Shown: positions 1 to 11,545, counted from the first letter of the stretch. The stretch is 64,000 nt of DNA from Massospora cicadina (GCA_022478985.1 JAKSZP010007881.1:186001-250000), one strand, 5' to 3'. A program made the numbers and translations. The notes: a model not told the origin generated them from the sequence alone.

Positions 1-905
1 TCAGCAAATAACCCTGAGTAATCCCAATATGGCACCGGTGCTGGAAGATTTGTCTTGAGCGCCTTCCAACAGGCTTCATCAAGGACACCAGACATGTGGT
101 CTGGCAGCAAAGAAGGAATACTCAATGGAGGTTGTCAAATCATGCCCCATATTAACTCCATCAACAAAAGATAGCATTGTGAAGCTCTGGAGAAGAGGTA
201 GTTGTGCAGAGAGCAGATTGCATCCTGCAAATGGCGACTACGGGCTTCACAGAAGCTAAAGCTGAATGACCAGTGGAAGCCAGGCGAGGCTGGAAGCTTC
301 ATTGACCAACTTCAAAGAACTTTGCCAGCAAAGTGAAGAGCATAAGTGGCAGTATCCCGATCCAGAAGATTATCCAGATCAGAGGGATTCAGCGCTAATG
401 TCAAAGCCTCGGTGACTTGGGCCCAGAGTTCAGCATAGGAAAGCTCAAAGTGTATGCTGTTCCAAATTGGGAGCTCAGAAACCAGTACAGCAGGTTTGTA
501 GAATTGACTGAGTCAGAAGAGGAACTCATGAAGCAATTTTGACCCAGCCAAGAATGAACAATCCAGAGTGACTGGCATGATCTCTGGAGCATCAATGATG
601 TGTTTAGAGCATCAGCAAAAGGAGCTGAATCAAGGAGGGTTTTGAAGTCCAACTCTGGAATTGACTGCAGAGGATGAATCAGCTGAGAGTTGTTCAAAAT
701 GATGGCCAGCCTGGTTTTGGAGGGGTTGGTTACCATTTCTGGTAATTCCATGGAAGGACTAGCCGCTTGCACCAGAATAGGCGTATGTGTCCTGGAAGGA
801 CCATAGAAGAGGTTCTGTCAAGCATCCTGACTCATCTGCTGGAAGAGGCGGAGGTCTGGATCGGATAGACTGTTTAGGAGCTGCTGGTAGCAAGATTCTC
901 AATTT
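1..905 (-). pseudogene. Unassigned degenerate coding relic
   Basis: On the minus strand a protein-like stretch runs through at least two frames. One frame covers about 401-860, with a stop near 830. The next picks up at about 480 with the residues FELSYAELWAQVTEALTLAL and continues towards position 1 with further stops. Composition is that of real protein (many Leu, Ser and Trp, aromatic-rich), but I recognise no catalytic motif. It could be a retroelement gag or an unrelated ORF. The junction with the LTR-like sequence at about 933 argues for a plus-strand element ending here, which conflicts with the minus-strand reading, so the orientation is unresolved. Confidence 0.3.
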
Positions 906-3040
906 GACATATGAGCTGGACTAGAGGGGGGATGTCAGAATTATATAGAAGTTGACATTATGCATTTTATAATCAATTATGCTCCAATTTTGGGGAAATT
1001 AATCTCAAAATTGATGAGATAAGCTTTCCAAAGGAAGAATTAGGAATGACTTACAGCCAAGAGTTTATGAGCAAAATAACGAGGATGAATAGAAATAAGT
1101 ATTCTTAATCAAGCTGCAAAACAAGCATCGAGCAAGAGTCTCCTGTCTAAGACAAGGAGAGAATCAGGAAATCAAGGACGCTGGACCAAGAATCCTTAAT
1201 ATGACAGTGGGTCATATACCCTGATGGGGGAAAACTGGATCCCAGGACTAAATCGTCAAAAGTAAATTGATCAGCCCAGCATGACAGAAGGTCATGGGGA
1301 CCGCGCTATGAGAAGGTGGTACTGAGGAAGAAGAGGAAAAATGCCATATGCCGAAGGTCATCCCAAGCAGCGTTGAGTATTGACAAGTGTACTCCGCTTG
1401 AAACAATGAAGTATTTGACCAGGTGTCCAAAGTGGTGTTCTCATGCCCCAGTCCTTTTCTCGCTGGAAATCTAGGCAAGAGGGGTGATGTGTTGGGATTT
1501 TTGCCCATATTCCCAGCCTGCTGGATTACCTGGTGCCACTAGGGGAAAATTCCCTAAGGCAAAGTGAATCAGAAATCAGTTGGCCCGAATTTTGGAGGAA
1601 CTACGTTCAGGGGATTTTGGGATATTCACTTGGTTGTATCTGTTGGGGATCAATCTGGATGAATACCTAATATCTCATCGGGAAGAGTAGCTGACAAAAT
1701 AGGGGCATCTGATAGTGATTAACTATCAGGTGTACTGATTAGGATTGGTCAGGTTTCAGCACTGACTGATTGGTAATGAATAGTGAGTTGCAAAGCGAGT
1801 GATGCCACCTGCAACTAGCAAATCAATCAAATTGGTGAAGTGACCTGCCATAATGGGTAATAAGCCCCATTACCTAAGCAGGTTGCTAGCCAATTATGGT
1901 TGGTTCACTTGGATTGAGAGGAAAGCATTAAGGACACGTTTTTTGACTCTTTCCATTTGAGGTTTTGAGGATGGCCGATGACAGAATCCTAGCCAGGATG
2001 GGGAAGACCATTGCTGCTGAGACAAGGAAGAGTGATTCATTGGCAACGGCTGCCATTTAATCAAAGAGGTATCAACTGAGGGTTAGATGGCCAAATCCAT
2101 ACTATTTAATTCCCTAGGATTCAAAAGAATAAAAAACAGCATTTAGGAAAACAGTTTTATTAGTATTATTAGTATTATTAGTAATATTATCAATTTGGTG
2201 TATAGTTAGACTATCAGCATCCATTGTGATGTTCCATCTCAAGGATATTATTGTAGAAGGCAATAATTTGGAAGACTCTCAGAGAGAATAGTAGAGATCT
2301 GAGCAGGGATCTAGAGACAAAGGGAACCACAATCAAGGGATAGCTGCCAACTGTGTGTTAGGCTGAAAGAGACTGTCACTGGGGTATCTGGACGAAGATT
2401 GGGTGGACAGGAATATAGGGAATGAATCCCTACAAGTACGACTTATCAATTATTTAATCAGAAGTACTGGCCGAAGCGTTGGGCCTTATAATAGTTCAAA
2501 CTCAACTATGGATAATAGTCTCCATACTATTATCAGATAATACATTCTATACAATGCAAAGTGCATGAGGAAATTGGTCCTGTGCAGTAAAAAGGTTACT
2601 GGGTTGATGACCAAAACTAATCAATAAGTAAATTTTTACACTTACTCTACCCTAATTACTACTCTTTTGGAAAAGAAAGAGTGAATCTTCAGGGGGGTAA
2701 CTCAGTCTAGGGGAAGCTTTATGTAATCTCACATTACTTAACCAATAACTCTCTAAGCCCCAGTCTAAAAGATTAACTAGGGTAAATATACATAATAAGT
2801 TCAATCCAGGTATACTGTACCCACTAAAATAAATTTTTAACTTTAATCCAAACAAACTTGAAAACTATTTCAAATAACCTTTATTAAAAAAATCATTTGT
2901 GACATACCTTATTGATATGAATCCATCTCAGACCTCTACACACAATTGTATTTATAATATTCACAAAATCTAACAATTACAAGGCATCTTCGATTGTACC
3001 AACCTTATAAAAGTCATGGACACATCACTCTCCAATTCTT
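906..3040. other. Non-coding stretch, possible LTR starting near 933
   Basis: A purine tract (AGAGGGGGGA, about 923-932) is followed directly by TGTCAGAATT at 933. This looks like a polypurine tract abutting the TG start of a 3' LTR on the plus strand. I found no second copy in the window and no convincing end, so it could be one LTR of a truncated element. The rest is AT-rich and holds no ORF I can support. Confidence 0.3.
2157..2190. repeat. ATT/AGT-rich microsatellite
   Basis: A short, nearly perfect run of TATTATTAG-type units (9-bp period, about three to four copies) in non-coding DNA. Confidence 0.75.
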
Positions 3041-3045
3041 TTCAC

Positions 3046-3742
3046 TGTTGGAATCCAGCAAAGGTTATGCTCGCTGGTGCTATGTGCCATTGGATCCCAC
3101 AATGGATAATTTAAAATAAATAATAAACTCACAAGAAAACTAGGTTTCTCCTTGAGTTTAAAGTTTTTTATTTTTTAAGTGGGGCAAAACCAAAAAAGGT
3201 CCTTTCCTCAATACTATTATTTCTTATTTAAACTAGTTTGAATTTTGAGACCATAGTTTTTTAGGCTAAAGTATATAAAGCTGAGTCATCCAAATTAGGG
3301 AATATAGGTTTTCAGCCTATCATATTGAAGATAAAATTTTTGAGGCAAAACTGACCCATGTGGTAATGATTTGATGAATTGTATCCAATCACCAGCGAGT
3401 AAAACCTTCTCACCTCAGCGGTGGTCATACTCATGTGGTAATGATTGGTTGATTTGCACCCTATCATCATCAAGTAATATCTTCTCACCTCGGAGGTGAT
3501 CAGACCCATGTGGTAAAGAACACCTCAAATTCGGCTGAGAAGTCAGAGCAATCTTACTTATTGGTTCTTACCTTATTTAGCCGATTTTGGTTATAAACCA
3601 TGTTTTCTCAATAGTTAGGATTCCACCTAGATTCCGCCAACGTCTTTTTGCCATTAGTACTCATATCATTGATAACTACAATATTATTCAAAGTGCAGAA
3701 TCCAAAATTATTTTTTGAAGTTGAGAAGGAGAATGTCCGACA
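3046..3742 (-). repeat. 3' LTR of element A
   Basis: Begins TGTTGGAATCC on the plus strand where the other copy has TGTCAGAATCC, and ends GTCCGACA. It contains two tandem 75-bp units starting at 3357 and 3432, with a partial third from 3507, each opening CATGTGGTAA. The flank TTCAC is at 3041-3045. Confidence 0.9.
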
Positions 3743-3756
3743 TTGCCCCCCTCAAG
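3743..3756 (-). promoter_or_regulatory. Polypurine tract of element A
   Basis: On the minus strand this reads CTTGAGGGGGGCAA immediately before the LTR start TGTCGGACATTC. It is the expected plus-strand priming site of a Ty3/gypsy element. Confidence 0.75.
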
Positions 3757-4920
3757 AATATTGGGAGGAGTGTAGGAGCATAAGAAACGGCCATGTACCC
3801 AGTTTATGGTAACTCTTGTGGCTAATGATTTGATGGAATATTCATTGCCTCTTTTGTAGCTGATGGAGAGAAGTCCCTCCCAAATTGAACCAAGCTTACC
3901 GCTTCTTGGGGTGATGCAGTTATGATAGTATAACACCTTTTCAGCCACTTGATATATAGGAAGAGGGTTGCGGAGCTCATTGGCAGCCTGCCCTTCTTTA
4001 GTCACTGTTTTTGCTAAGTTGGTCATAGCTTCAGCTTAAAGTTGAATAATTTGGTTAGTTAGCCTTTGCATGGCTTTCTCAGGCTCCTCTCCTCTAGAGA
4101 AAACATCCTTAGCCAGAATAGCAGGTATGCTTGGTTCCCTTCCATACAAAAATTGGAAAGGGGACATTTTCAGAATCTGGTGATAACTAATCCTGTAGGC
4201 CATAAGGGCACTGGGTAAAAATTGATCCCAGTGAAGTGGATCAGAAGAGGCCATTTTGTGGAGGATGAAAACTAAGGTTCCATTGGCTCTTTCCACTGCC
4301 CCATTGGTAGATGGATTTTATGGAGCTGAAAAGAGTTGTTGGGCTCCCATGGAGGTAGCCAGGAGTTTGACTACTCTGGAGGTAAAATTCTTGCCATTAT
4401 CCTAGAGTAGTACTTGGGGGCAGCCATGCTGAGCAAAAATGTGTTGATGTATAAAAGTGGCAGTTGCCTTGGCTGTCTGGGCAGGAAGCGCCACAGCTTC
4501 AACCCACTTAGTGAAGTGGTCAATGGCTACTAGGATAAACTGGTTGCCACTAGTAGACTGTGGAAGGGGACCTACGACATCCAAACTAATGGTGTGAAAA
4601 GGTTGTTGCGGGGTAGTTGGTTGATACTGGTATCTAGTCTTGAAACCTGATTGTTTCTTGCACGTAAGACAGACTTCCAAGACATCAACTATAGCTTCCA
4701 TCATTCCATCCCAATAGTATTGATCCTTAAGCCACTCATAAGTTTTCTTAGCCCCTCCATGGCCTAAAATGGAGTGAGTACACGTTTCGAGATGGCAGGT
4801 ACACGTTCTGAGGGGCCAGAGGTAAGGCAACCACTTCGCCCCCACCTGCTTATACAACTTCCCATTTTACACTTTGGTGTTGCGCGAGTGGCAGGCTAAC
4901 ATCTTCTGAACCGAATCATC
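3757..4920 (-). pseudogene. Integrase relic of element A
   Basis: Reads on the minus strand in several blocks (about 4402-4857, 4036-4296 and 3757-4026). In order it shows a zinc-binding region ending CLTCKKQ, a first catalytic Asp in SLDVVGPLP, the second Asp in DNGKNFTS just after an in-frame stop, and the catalytic Glu in NGAVERANGTL. A C-terminal domain (VLYYHNCITPRSG, WEGLLSISYKRGNEYSIKSL) follows. The enzyme would insert element cDNA into the genome. All three DDE residues survive, but stops near 4400, 4320 and 4030 break the chain. No chromodomain follows; the frame ends almost at the polypurine tract. Confidence 0.85.
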
Positions 4921-4959
4921 TTTATCCTCCCATTCATTGGGAGTCATTAATAGATCATG

Positions 4960-7198
4960 CAACCTTTTTGGCCCTACTATTATCCAAGTGGAGGATTGGC
5001 AGACAAGACAATCCATCCACATTCATATGACGAGTTCCAGCACAATGTTCAATTTGCATATCATAAGGCTATAGCTTTAGAGCCCAGCGAGTTAACCTCC
5101 CAATAGGGTCCTTCATATTTTGTAGCCACTTCAATGAAGCGTGGTCAGTAACTACAGTAAAGGTGGTTCCTTAGAGGAAAGGGCGGTAGTGCTTTACAGC
5201 CAACAAAACAGCCAGGCACTCCTTTTCTGTTACAAAGCAGTTGCGTTCAGGATTGGAAAGCATCTTACTGAAATAAGATACCGGATGATCAATACCATTT
5301 TCATCTAGTTGACCTAGGATGGCCCCAACGGCGTAGTCTGAGGCGTCCGTAAACAGGATAAAAGGTTTTTTGTAATCTGGGTGCCATAGGATAGGGCGTC
5401 GTTGTAGTAGCTGCTTCAGGGTCTCAAAAGCGGCTTTTTGTTCAGCGCCCCATTGGAAGGGGATATTCTTCTTCAGTAAGCGAACAAGGGGCTCACTGAG
5501 TTGTGAGAACTTAGGGATGAACTGATGGTAATACCCTATCATCCCTAGAAACACCTGTATATCCCGCAAATTCTTAGGGGGAGGCATATTTGCAATGGCT
5601 TCGACCTTGTTCTGTAGTGGTTGTATTCCTTTTTGCGAAATGGTGTGGCCAAAGAAATCCAATTCTCGCTGAAAGAAGGTGCACTTTGAAGGTTTCAACT
5701 TGATATTTGACTTATATAGCCTTCCAAACACCTCCTTCAATTGATCCAGGTGGTCGTTGAAGGTTTTTGAGAACACAGTAATATTGTCAAGATAAAAGAT
5801 AATGCAGGTTAGCTTTAAGTCTTGCAAGATGTGATCCATTGCACACTGGAAAGAGGCAGGTGCGTTGCACAACCCTTGGGGTAATCGCGTGGGTTGGAAA
5901 AGACCTTCAATGCATATCAAAGCGCATTTCTCCTAGTCCTGTGAAGAAAGGTCCATTTGCCAATAACCACTGTCCAAGTCCATGACAGAGAAAAAGTTCG
6001 ATCTAAATAGTTGGGCCAGGGCATCATTGATGTAAGGGATAGGATAGCTATCCTTCTTCGTGAGGTTATTTAGCTTGCGGTAGTCTATGACTACCCGGTG
6101 ACCTACATTTTTCTTCTTAATTAACAACAGTGGGGAAGACCAAGGGCTTTGAGGGGGAACAAGTAACCCCGCATCCAATAACTGTGTGAGTTCCGTCCTC
6201 ATATGCTGTTCCTCCACCTTTGACTTGCGATATGGTTTTGACCAAATGGGATGGGCATCACCCACATCAATGGAGTGGCACCAGACCTTCATATGGCCAT
6301 AGTCGTGAGCTGACTTGGAGAATATGTTGCTATAGTCATCAAGGAGATTATAAACTCTCTCTAGCTCAGTTGGGGTTAACTCGTTCGAGATATGGACATT
6401 TGGTAAGGTACAGACCAGGCTGTCCGTTGGCAGGCCCAAATCTGCCATTGAGCCAATGGAGTGGATCTGTTCAACATCCTCCAGAGGGATTAAAAATCCT
6501 CGGCCAACCTCTTGGTATTTCCGTATGATCATGTCCTTAGCGGTGATATTTCCCAACAGGAGAGTAATAGGTCGCTGATAGGCGGTATCTAGTAGCCCAG
6601 GTAATACACGAGGCTCTAAAGGACTAAGGCCCTTAACACTTATGAGGTGCAACAAACAGTGGCATGGGATTTGGAGCGTGATTTTCGTGTCAACCAATCG
6701 TTGTTCACCTGGCTTAATCACCACCTCATCTGCCGCATAAAATGGAATACTATTGTTAGCCTCCACTGAATCAGGAAGTTTCTTAGTGTTGCGCCCAGAG
6801 GTGACATAATGTAAAGGCAAAGCAGATAAGGGGTATTCAACCAGGCAGGTGTAGTCATTCTTGAGGAGTTCTTTGTTAGATAAGACTAATGGAACTTCGT
6901 AGTTCATTAAAGATAGGAACCCTTGCTTCATGTTAATGATGCCTTCATACTCAATTATAAACTGAGTACCTATGAGCATATCATAGGAGTTGTTATATAA
7001 GGCCACAGCGGGGGCTGATAGGATAAGCTTCCCAACGCGAATGGGAAGAGAGGAGTAAGCGCCAAGGGCGCAGGTATTGTTTGGGCCCACAGTTCCAAAC
7101 TCCTTGGCATAATCCAGGTCAGGCATCAGTTTAATCTTTTTTATCAGCTGAGATGAGATTACATTCACTGGGGAACCTTTATCCAGGATAGCCATCAC
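4960..7198 (-). pseudogene. Protease-RT-RNase H relic of element A
   Basis: The minus-strand frame 5933-7198 starts with an aspartic-protease-like segment whose catalytic triad reads DKGS instead of D(T/S)GS, with LIGTQF further on. It then carries the RT N-terminal motifs (VIDYRKLNNLTKKDSYPIP, FFSVMDLDSGYWQM). A single in-frame TAG at about 5930 separates it from 5171-5920, which has the RT palm (TRLPQGLCNAPASF) and the start of RNase H (PFILFTDASDYAVGAILGQ). The RT active site reads YLDN where YLDD is needed. RNase H continues to about 4960 ([12 protein letters not shown]) across two more stops. These enzymes would process the polyprotein and copy the RNA; this copy cannot. Confidence 0.88.
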
Positions 7199-7330
7199 CT
7201 GGACTTTGTGAACAACTACTTCAACCTTGGTAAGTGTGCTTCCAAAGTTGGTCGACAGCGCTAAGACCTCCTTGAGATGAAAAGCGGAGGTTAATTTGTG
7301 AGCGGTCTCAGGGTGAGTCTCCAGAATAGA

Positions 7331-8442
7331 CTACATGGTATGCCCTCGCTGTAAAGGGCGAATTAAGCTCAATAGGAGATGATCAGCATCGCTGGCTGTG
7401 TCAATAGTTTCCATACAACCTATAACTTGGCGGAGGTAAGTATCCTTTTGTATGGTAGTTTCATCTACTCCTTCGGCGTTTAGGCGATCAGGGACCTCCA
7501 CTTCCGCGGGAGCTCCCAATAAGTAGTACCCAACATCATTGTAACCCCCCTCAGAGTTGGCCTCCAGGGGTATTCTCAACCATGGCAAGGTTGCAATTGA
7601 AGTGGGGGAGACATCCACTAGAGGTGGGGTAATTTGCTTTGCTTTAACCAGCATTTTTACAACCCCAGTAGTTCTGGAGGATATACCCTTAGGGCGCGCA
7701 CCTATTGACTGAGCTGAAGGGGAAACCACAGTAGGAATCTCCGTTTCAAGTTGCACCGAAGCAGCAGGTTTCTCAGGGAGAATAGGCACAGGTGGCCTCA
7801 CTTCCAACGGTTCCATAGGCCGCAGCTCACCTAAAGGAATATGGGCGACGTCTAACAAAGCCTCTTTTATATCACAGAAAGTTGTAAATTGGCATTTTGC
7901 TGATATGATATGCCTGGCGAGAGAGGGTTGTGAAGCTAACCTGTTAATATGGCAGCGATAGCGTCATCCAGGGTAAGCAGGTTAAATGTAGCCAGCCTTT
8001 GAGCAGTGAGATAGAACCGCTCAGCAAAACTAAAGAGGGTTTCACCCTCATACATGGTAAGACGCATGAAAGCCTGTTTTTCCGTGTATAAGCTCTGCTT
8101 GGATCCGAATTCAGCCAAGAGGGCTTTCTTAACATCTTGCCAGGTGTGCTGAGGATCCAGGTGAGGAATGATCAACTCTTGGGCTTTGCGGCTTAAACAA
8201 GGAAGAATATACTGAACTTTATGTTTATCAGTGGCGCCATCCATTGCAGCTTCATAAGCGTACAAAAAGGAAGCAATGCTCCCTTCACCCGGGGTTTATC
8301 TGTCCTTTATAGGTAATTTGAATGGCCGTTGCTCTATCTTTTTGAGACAGGAGAAAGAGCTGGCTAGTTGCTTCTCAAGAGCAACTAATCGTGATTCAAT
8401 AAAAGAAGATCCAGAAGAGCTGCTCACGTTTACAGTCTCCAT
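7331..8442 (-). pseudogene. gag relic of element A
   Basis: An ATG at 8442 (minus strand) opens a frame beginning METVNVSSSSG, close downstream of the primer-binding site. After one in-frame stop (about 8310) it continues through 7936-8265. That part has the typical retrotransposon gag core: a helical region with LPCLSRKAQELIIPHL, then HTWQDVKKALLAEFGS and LFSFAERFYLTAQRL. A frameshift leads into 7331-7858, a Pro/Glu-rich linker that reaches the protease. I see no CCHC knuckle. Gag would form the particle in which reverse transcription occurs. Confidence 0.75.
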
Positions 8443-8474
8443 GTTAATAACCACGGTTTAGTGTACAGGCGCCC

Positions 8475-8490
8475 CCTGTAGTGAGCACCA
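8475..8490 (-). promoter_or_regulatory. Primer-binding site of element A
   Basis: On the minus strand, three bases after the 5' LTR, the sequence reads TGGTGCTCACTACAGG. The initial TGG complements a tRNA CCA end. Element B has nearly the same site (TGGTCTCACTACAGG), which supports the call. The tRNA species cannot be named. Confidence 0.6.
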
Positions 8491-8493
8491 AAT

Positions 8494-9197
8494 TGTCAGA
8501 ATCCAGCAAAGGTTATGCTCGCTGGTGCTATGTGCTGCTGGATCCCACAATGGATAAATTTAAAATAAATAATAAACTCTTAAGAAAACTAGGTTTCTCC
8601 TTGAGTTTAAAGTTTCTTATGTTTTTTATTTAGTGGGGCAAACCCAAAAAAGGTCCTTTCCTTAATACTAGTATTTCTTATTTAAACTAGTTCAAATTTC
8701 AAGACCATGGGTTTTCAAGGCTAAAGTATATAAAGCTGAGTCATCCAAATTAGGGAATATTGGTTTTTTGCCTATCATATTGAAGATAAAATTTTTGAGG
8801 CAAAACCAACCCATGTGGTAATGATTTGATGAATTATATCCAATCACCAGCGAGTAAAATCTTCTCACCTTGGCGGTGGTCAGACTCGTGTGGTAATGAT
8901 TGGTTAATTTGCACCCTATCATTTTTGAGTAATATCTTCTCACCCTGGAGGTGATCAGACCCATGTGGTAATGAACACCTCAAATTCAGCTGAGAAGTTG
9001 GAGCAATCCTATTATTAGTTCTTACCTTATTTAGCTGATTTTGGTTATAAACCATATTTTCCTGATAGTTAGGATTCCACCGAGATTCTGCCAAGGTCTT
9101 TTTACCATTAGTACTCATATCATCAATAACTACAATATAATTCAAAGCGTGGACTCCAACATTCTTTTTCTGAAGTTGAGAAGGAGAATGGTTAACA
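8494..9197 (-). repeat. 5' LTR of element A
   Basis: A 704-bp direct repeat of 3046-3742 with scattered substitutions. The same 75-bp tandem units start at 8812 and 8887, with a partial unit from 8962. In the second unit CATGTGG reads CGTGTGG, a CpG-type difference. TSD TTCAC follows at 9198-9202. Confidence 0.9.
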
Positions 9198-9202
9198 TTC
9201 AC

Positions 9203-10764
9203 TAAATGATGTGTTTTTTAAACTGAATAAAGACCTTAAAAGTAATTTTGCCTTATGCAGTCCCCAATAGATGATAGTCTGCTTGCCTTGACTTAGCTCA
9301 TCGCCGCCACCCTCCCAATCCTACCCATCCAATCTAAAAGATAGTGACCCTACTATAGTTCGTTACAATTCATTATATATAGTCTTCCTTATCTAATTAA
9401 TTATAGTTAAAACTGCTGATTTACCTACTGTAGTTGATAGATACTATATCATCTTGAAATGTTTACCAACCAAAGTATCATCTGGCTAGTTAACATCCTT
9501 TTAGTGACCATTATAAAAGCTACCCAGCTGTGAATAATCTTGCTTATTAATCCATAACCATACTTGGATGACAGTGATGATAAAAAACTTTTATTACAAT
9601 CTTAAAAGTAATTTAAACCAAAATTATCCACACTATCAATCTCACCAAAAGTATGCAACTGCGGATCACTGTGGCTTTGTCATCCTCTGCACACTTATGC
9701 AATTGTGGGGTTGCCCCAAGAGACACGCAGTTTCCCCCATTACAGCCCTTTAGATTGTTGTGGAATATTTTGATAAATCACTAAATCATTATATTCATCA
9801 CTATAACTATAAATCTTTCATCTTATATCATCTTTTTGACTGTGCCCATCTAAGATGGGCTATCAAATAATTCCTGACTCGCCCAGATTATTGGATACAA
9901 TCTTATCATTTATTAGTTGTATCCCTGAGAGAACCATAAGGTACATCTGAACAGAAACTAGTATGTAGTTGTTGGTATAATGATAACAGAAAATAGACGA
10001 CTTTTTAACATTCAAAGTAAAAAAGTCTAGCTTTTATAACACTATAGTGGGAATGTACTAATCATATATTTAGTAGAGGTGAGTCGATTTTAAAGAAGGC
10101 TTAGAAGATATAATAACTCAAACTTTCTTTGTTTATAGTATAAGATTTAGCTCATCTCAAAATCTGTATGATAAGTTGCTAAAAGCCTGTAGGAATTTTC
10201 TAGTTTTTATCTTACTTTTTAGAAACAGGAGCAATAATCTTAACTTTGATACATAGCATTTTGAATGCAATGATGATGTAAGTTCTCAAGCTTTAATAAC
10301 TTTATATAAAGAGGGTAACAAGGGAGATAAAGAGGAGCGCTGAAACATCATTGGGCAAAGATAAATTACATAGTTTAATATAAATTAATTATTTTCATTA
10401 GTGCAGATAAGAATCATTATGGTCTAAAGGATGGTGGGTATATAAGCTTTATCTATCTTTACAAAATACTAATTTAGAAGCATGCTTTTATAAAGCCCTT
10501 ATTGACTATAATTAAGTATTTCCATACACATCTTTAGTTATCTATAGAATGGCATATTATGATATCAAACTTTTATATCCTAAACTGGATCATTAGATAC
10601 AGAATATGCTAGATGTCCCTCGGGTTGGGGCCATCTAGTACTAAAAAAATATGCTAGATGTCAAGTTTAAAACCAACTCTTGATTTTGTAGCGTCCTTAT
10701 ATATTATACACTAGATTTATCAACACTATTTTACACATATAGTTAATGAAGGAATAAGTTTAGT
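9203..10764. other. AT-rich non-coding stretch
   Basis: No supportable coding sequence on either strand. The only structure noticed is a small inverted repeat at 9844-9860 (GCCCATCT, one base, AGATGGGC). Confidence 0.6.
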
Positions 10765-11260
10765 TATAGCTTTCAGGTTTACACTTAGTAGATCTCTGCT
10801 TAATGATCCCATAAACCAAGCAATACTGATATTAAAACTAGACTTAGTGCATCGCCAATATCATAAAATTAGGCCCAAAGATGCATTTAAACTAAAATTA
10901 AAATGGGATTTGTTATATAAGAATGTATTTAGTAAGAATTATAGTAGTTCATATTTGCACTGTTTTATGAAAAACAACTAAACTTAGATATTAATAGTTA
11001 AGTATATCAGTAAATTATGATATAGGTAAGGCTATCCCCTTGCTCAATAAAAGTGTTAGGGGATGGTTATCAATGAGTTCTAAATTAAGCGTTCGTTTTG
11101 GCTATACATGAATATGTTTCTTGTATTTATACAGATCATTTAGTAGGTTGGATTGCGTATATATTGTTTTTATACTTATATGTTCAACTTTCATGTTAGG
11201 TGGTGAGCTTAATGCATGGCTAATTAAGAATTTCATCTGAAGTGATATTTATAAACATAA

Positions 11261-11545
11261 AGATGGAAGGCGGTGATAGGGCATATGACTCCCAACCTAA
11301 AGGATGAAAGTTCAATACCCCAACTTTTCACATTTATTAGAATACCAGCCAAAGGTTACTACTGGTGGTTAGTAGGTTGAACAACACAAACGCCTTACTC
11401 ATGACACAACAAGATGTAAGTTAAATTCAATCTGGAGGTAATTATAGATTTTCTTTGATGGATTAGAATGCTTAAGCATTAAATTGTGTTTTTTACATTC
11501 CCTTTTGGTAATGTCCATCCTCTGTTCAGCTTTCCTTAATTTAAT
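11261..11545 (+). mobile_element. tRNA-derived SINE-like unit S1
   Basis: The head resembles a tRNA gene: an A-box-like stretch (about 11261-11280, ending GGTGATAGGGCAT where tRNAs have GGTAGAGCAT), an anticodon-arm-like GACTCCCAAC, and a B box AAGTTCAATACCC at 11308-11320. An unrelated body follows. The 3' end (11505-11543) contains TTGGTAATGTCCATCCTCTG, identical over 20 bases to the 3' tail of half-LINE H2, then an A/T-rich end. Probable target copies flank it (ATATTTATAAACATA near 11246, ATATAATTTAACATA near 11541). Presumably transcribed by RNA polymerase III and moved by a LINE enzyme; it encodes nothing. Confidence 0.55.

Larger units (their letters stand above)
3046..9197 (-). mobile_element. 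Ty3/gypsy LTR retrotransposon A, complete but inactive
   Basis: Two direct repeats of 697 and 704 bp (3046-3742 and 8494-9197) begin TGT and end ACA on the plus strand. They are flanked by the perfect 5-bp duplication TTCAC (3041-3045 and 9198-9202), so this is one intact insertion. Coding is on the minus strand: gag, protease, RT, RNase H, integrase, in the Ty3/gypsy order. The integrase tail runs into the polypurine tract with no chromodomain visible. Stops, frameshifts and active-site changes in protease and RT make it dead. It is otherwise the best-preserved LTR element in the window. Confidence 0.93.

Noticed and set aside
1248..1508. Open frame of 86 codons on the minus strand
   Set aside because: No motif, no homologous context, lies in LTR-like DNA; likely chance.
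2157..2190. CRISPR-like or regulatory repeat
   Set aside because: Simple ATT/AGT microsatellite without spacers.
6220..6528. 102-codon plus-strand frame
   Set aside because: Antisense shadow of the RT/protease frame of element A.
9844..9860. Hairpin GCCCATCT/AGATGGGC as a terminator or RNA element
   Set aside because: Isolated 8-bp inverted repeat in AT-rich eukaryotic DNA, no supporting context.
11261..11330. Functional tRNA gene
   Set aside because: No acceptor stem pairing and an imperfect cloverleaf; the LINE-like tail downstream fits a SINE better.
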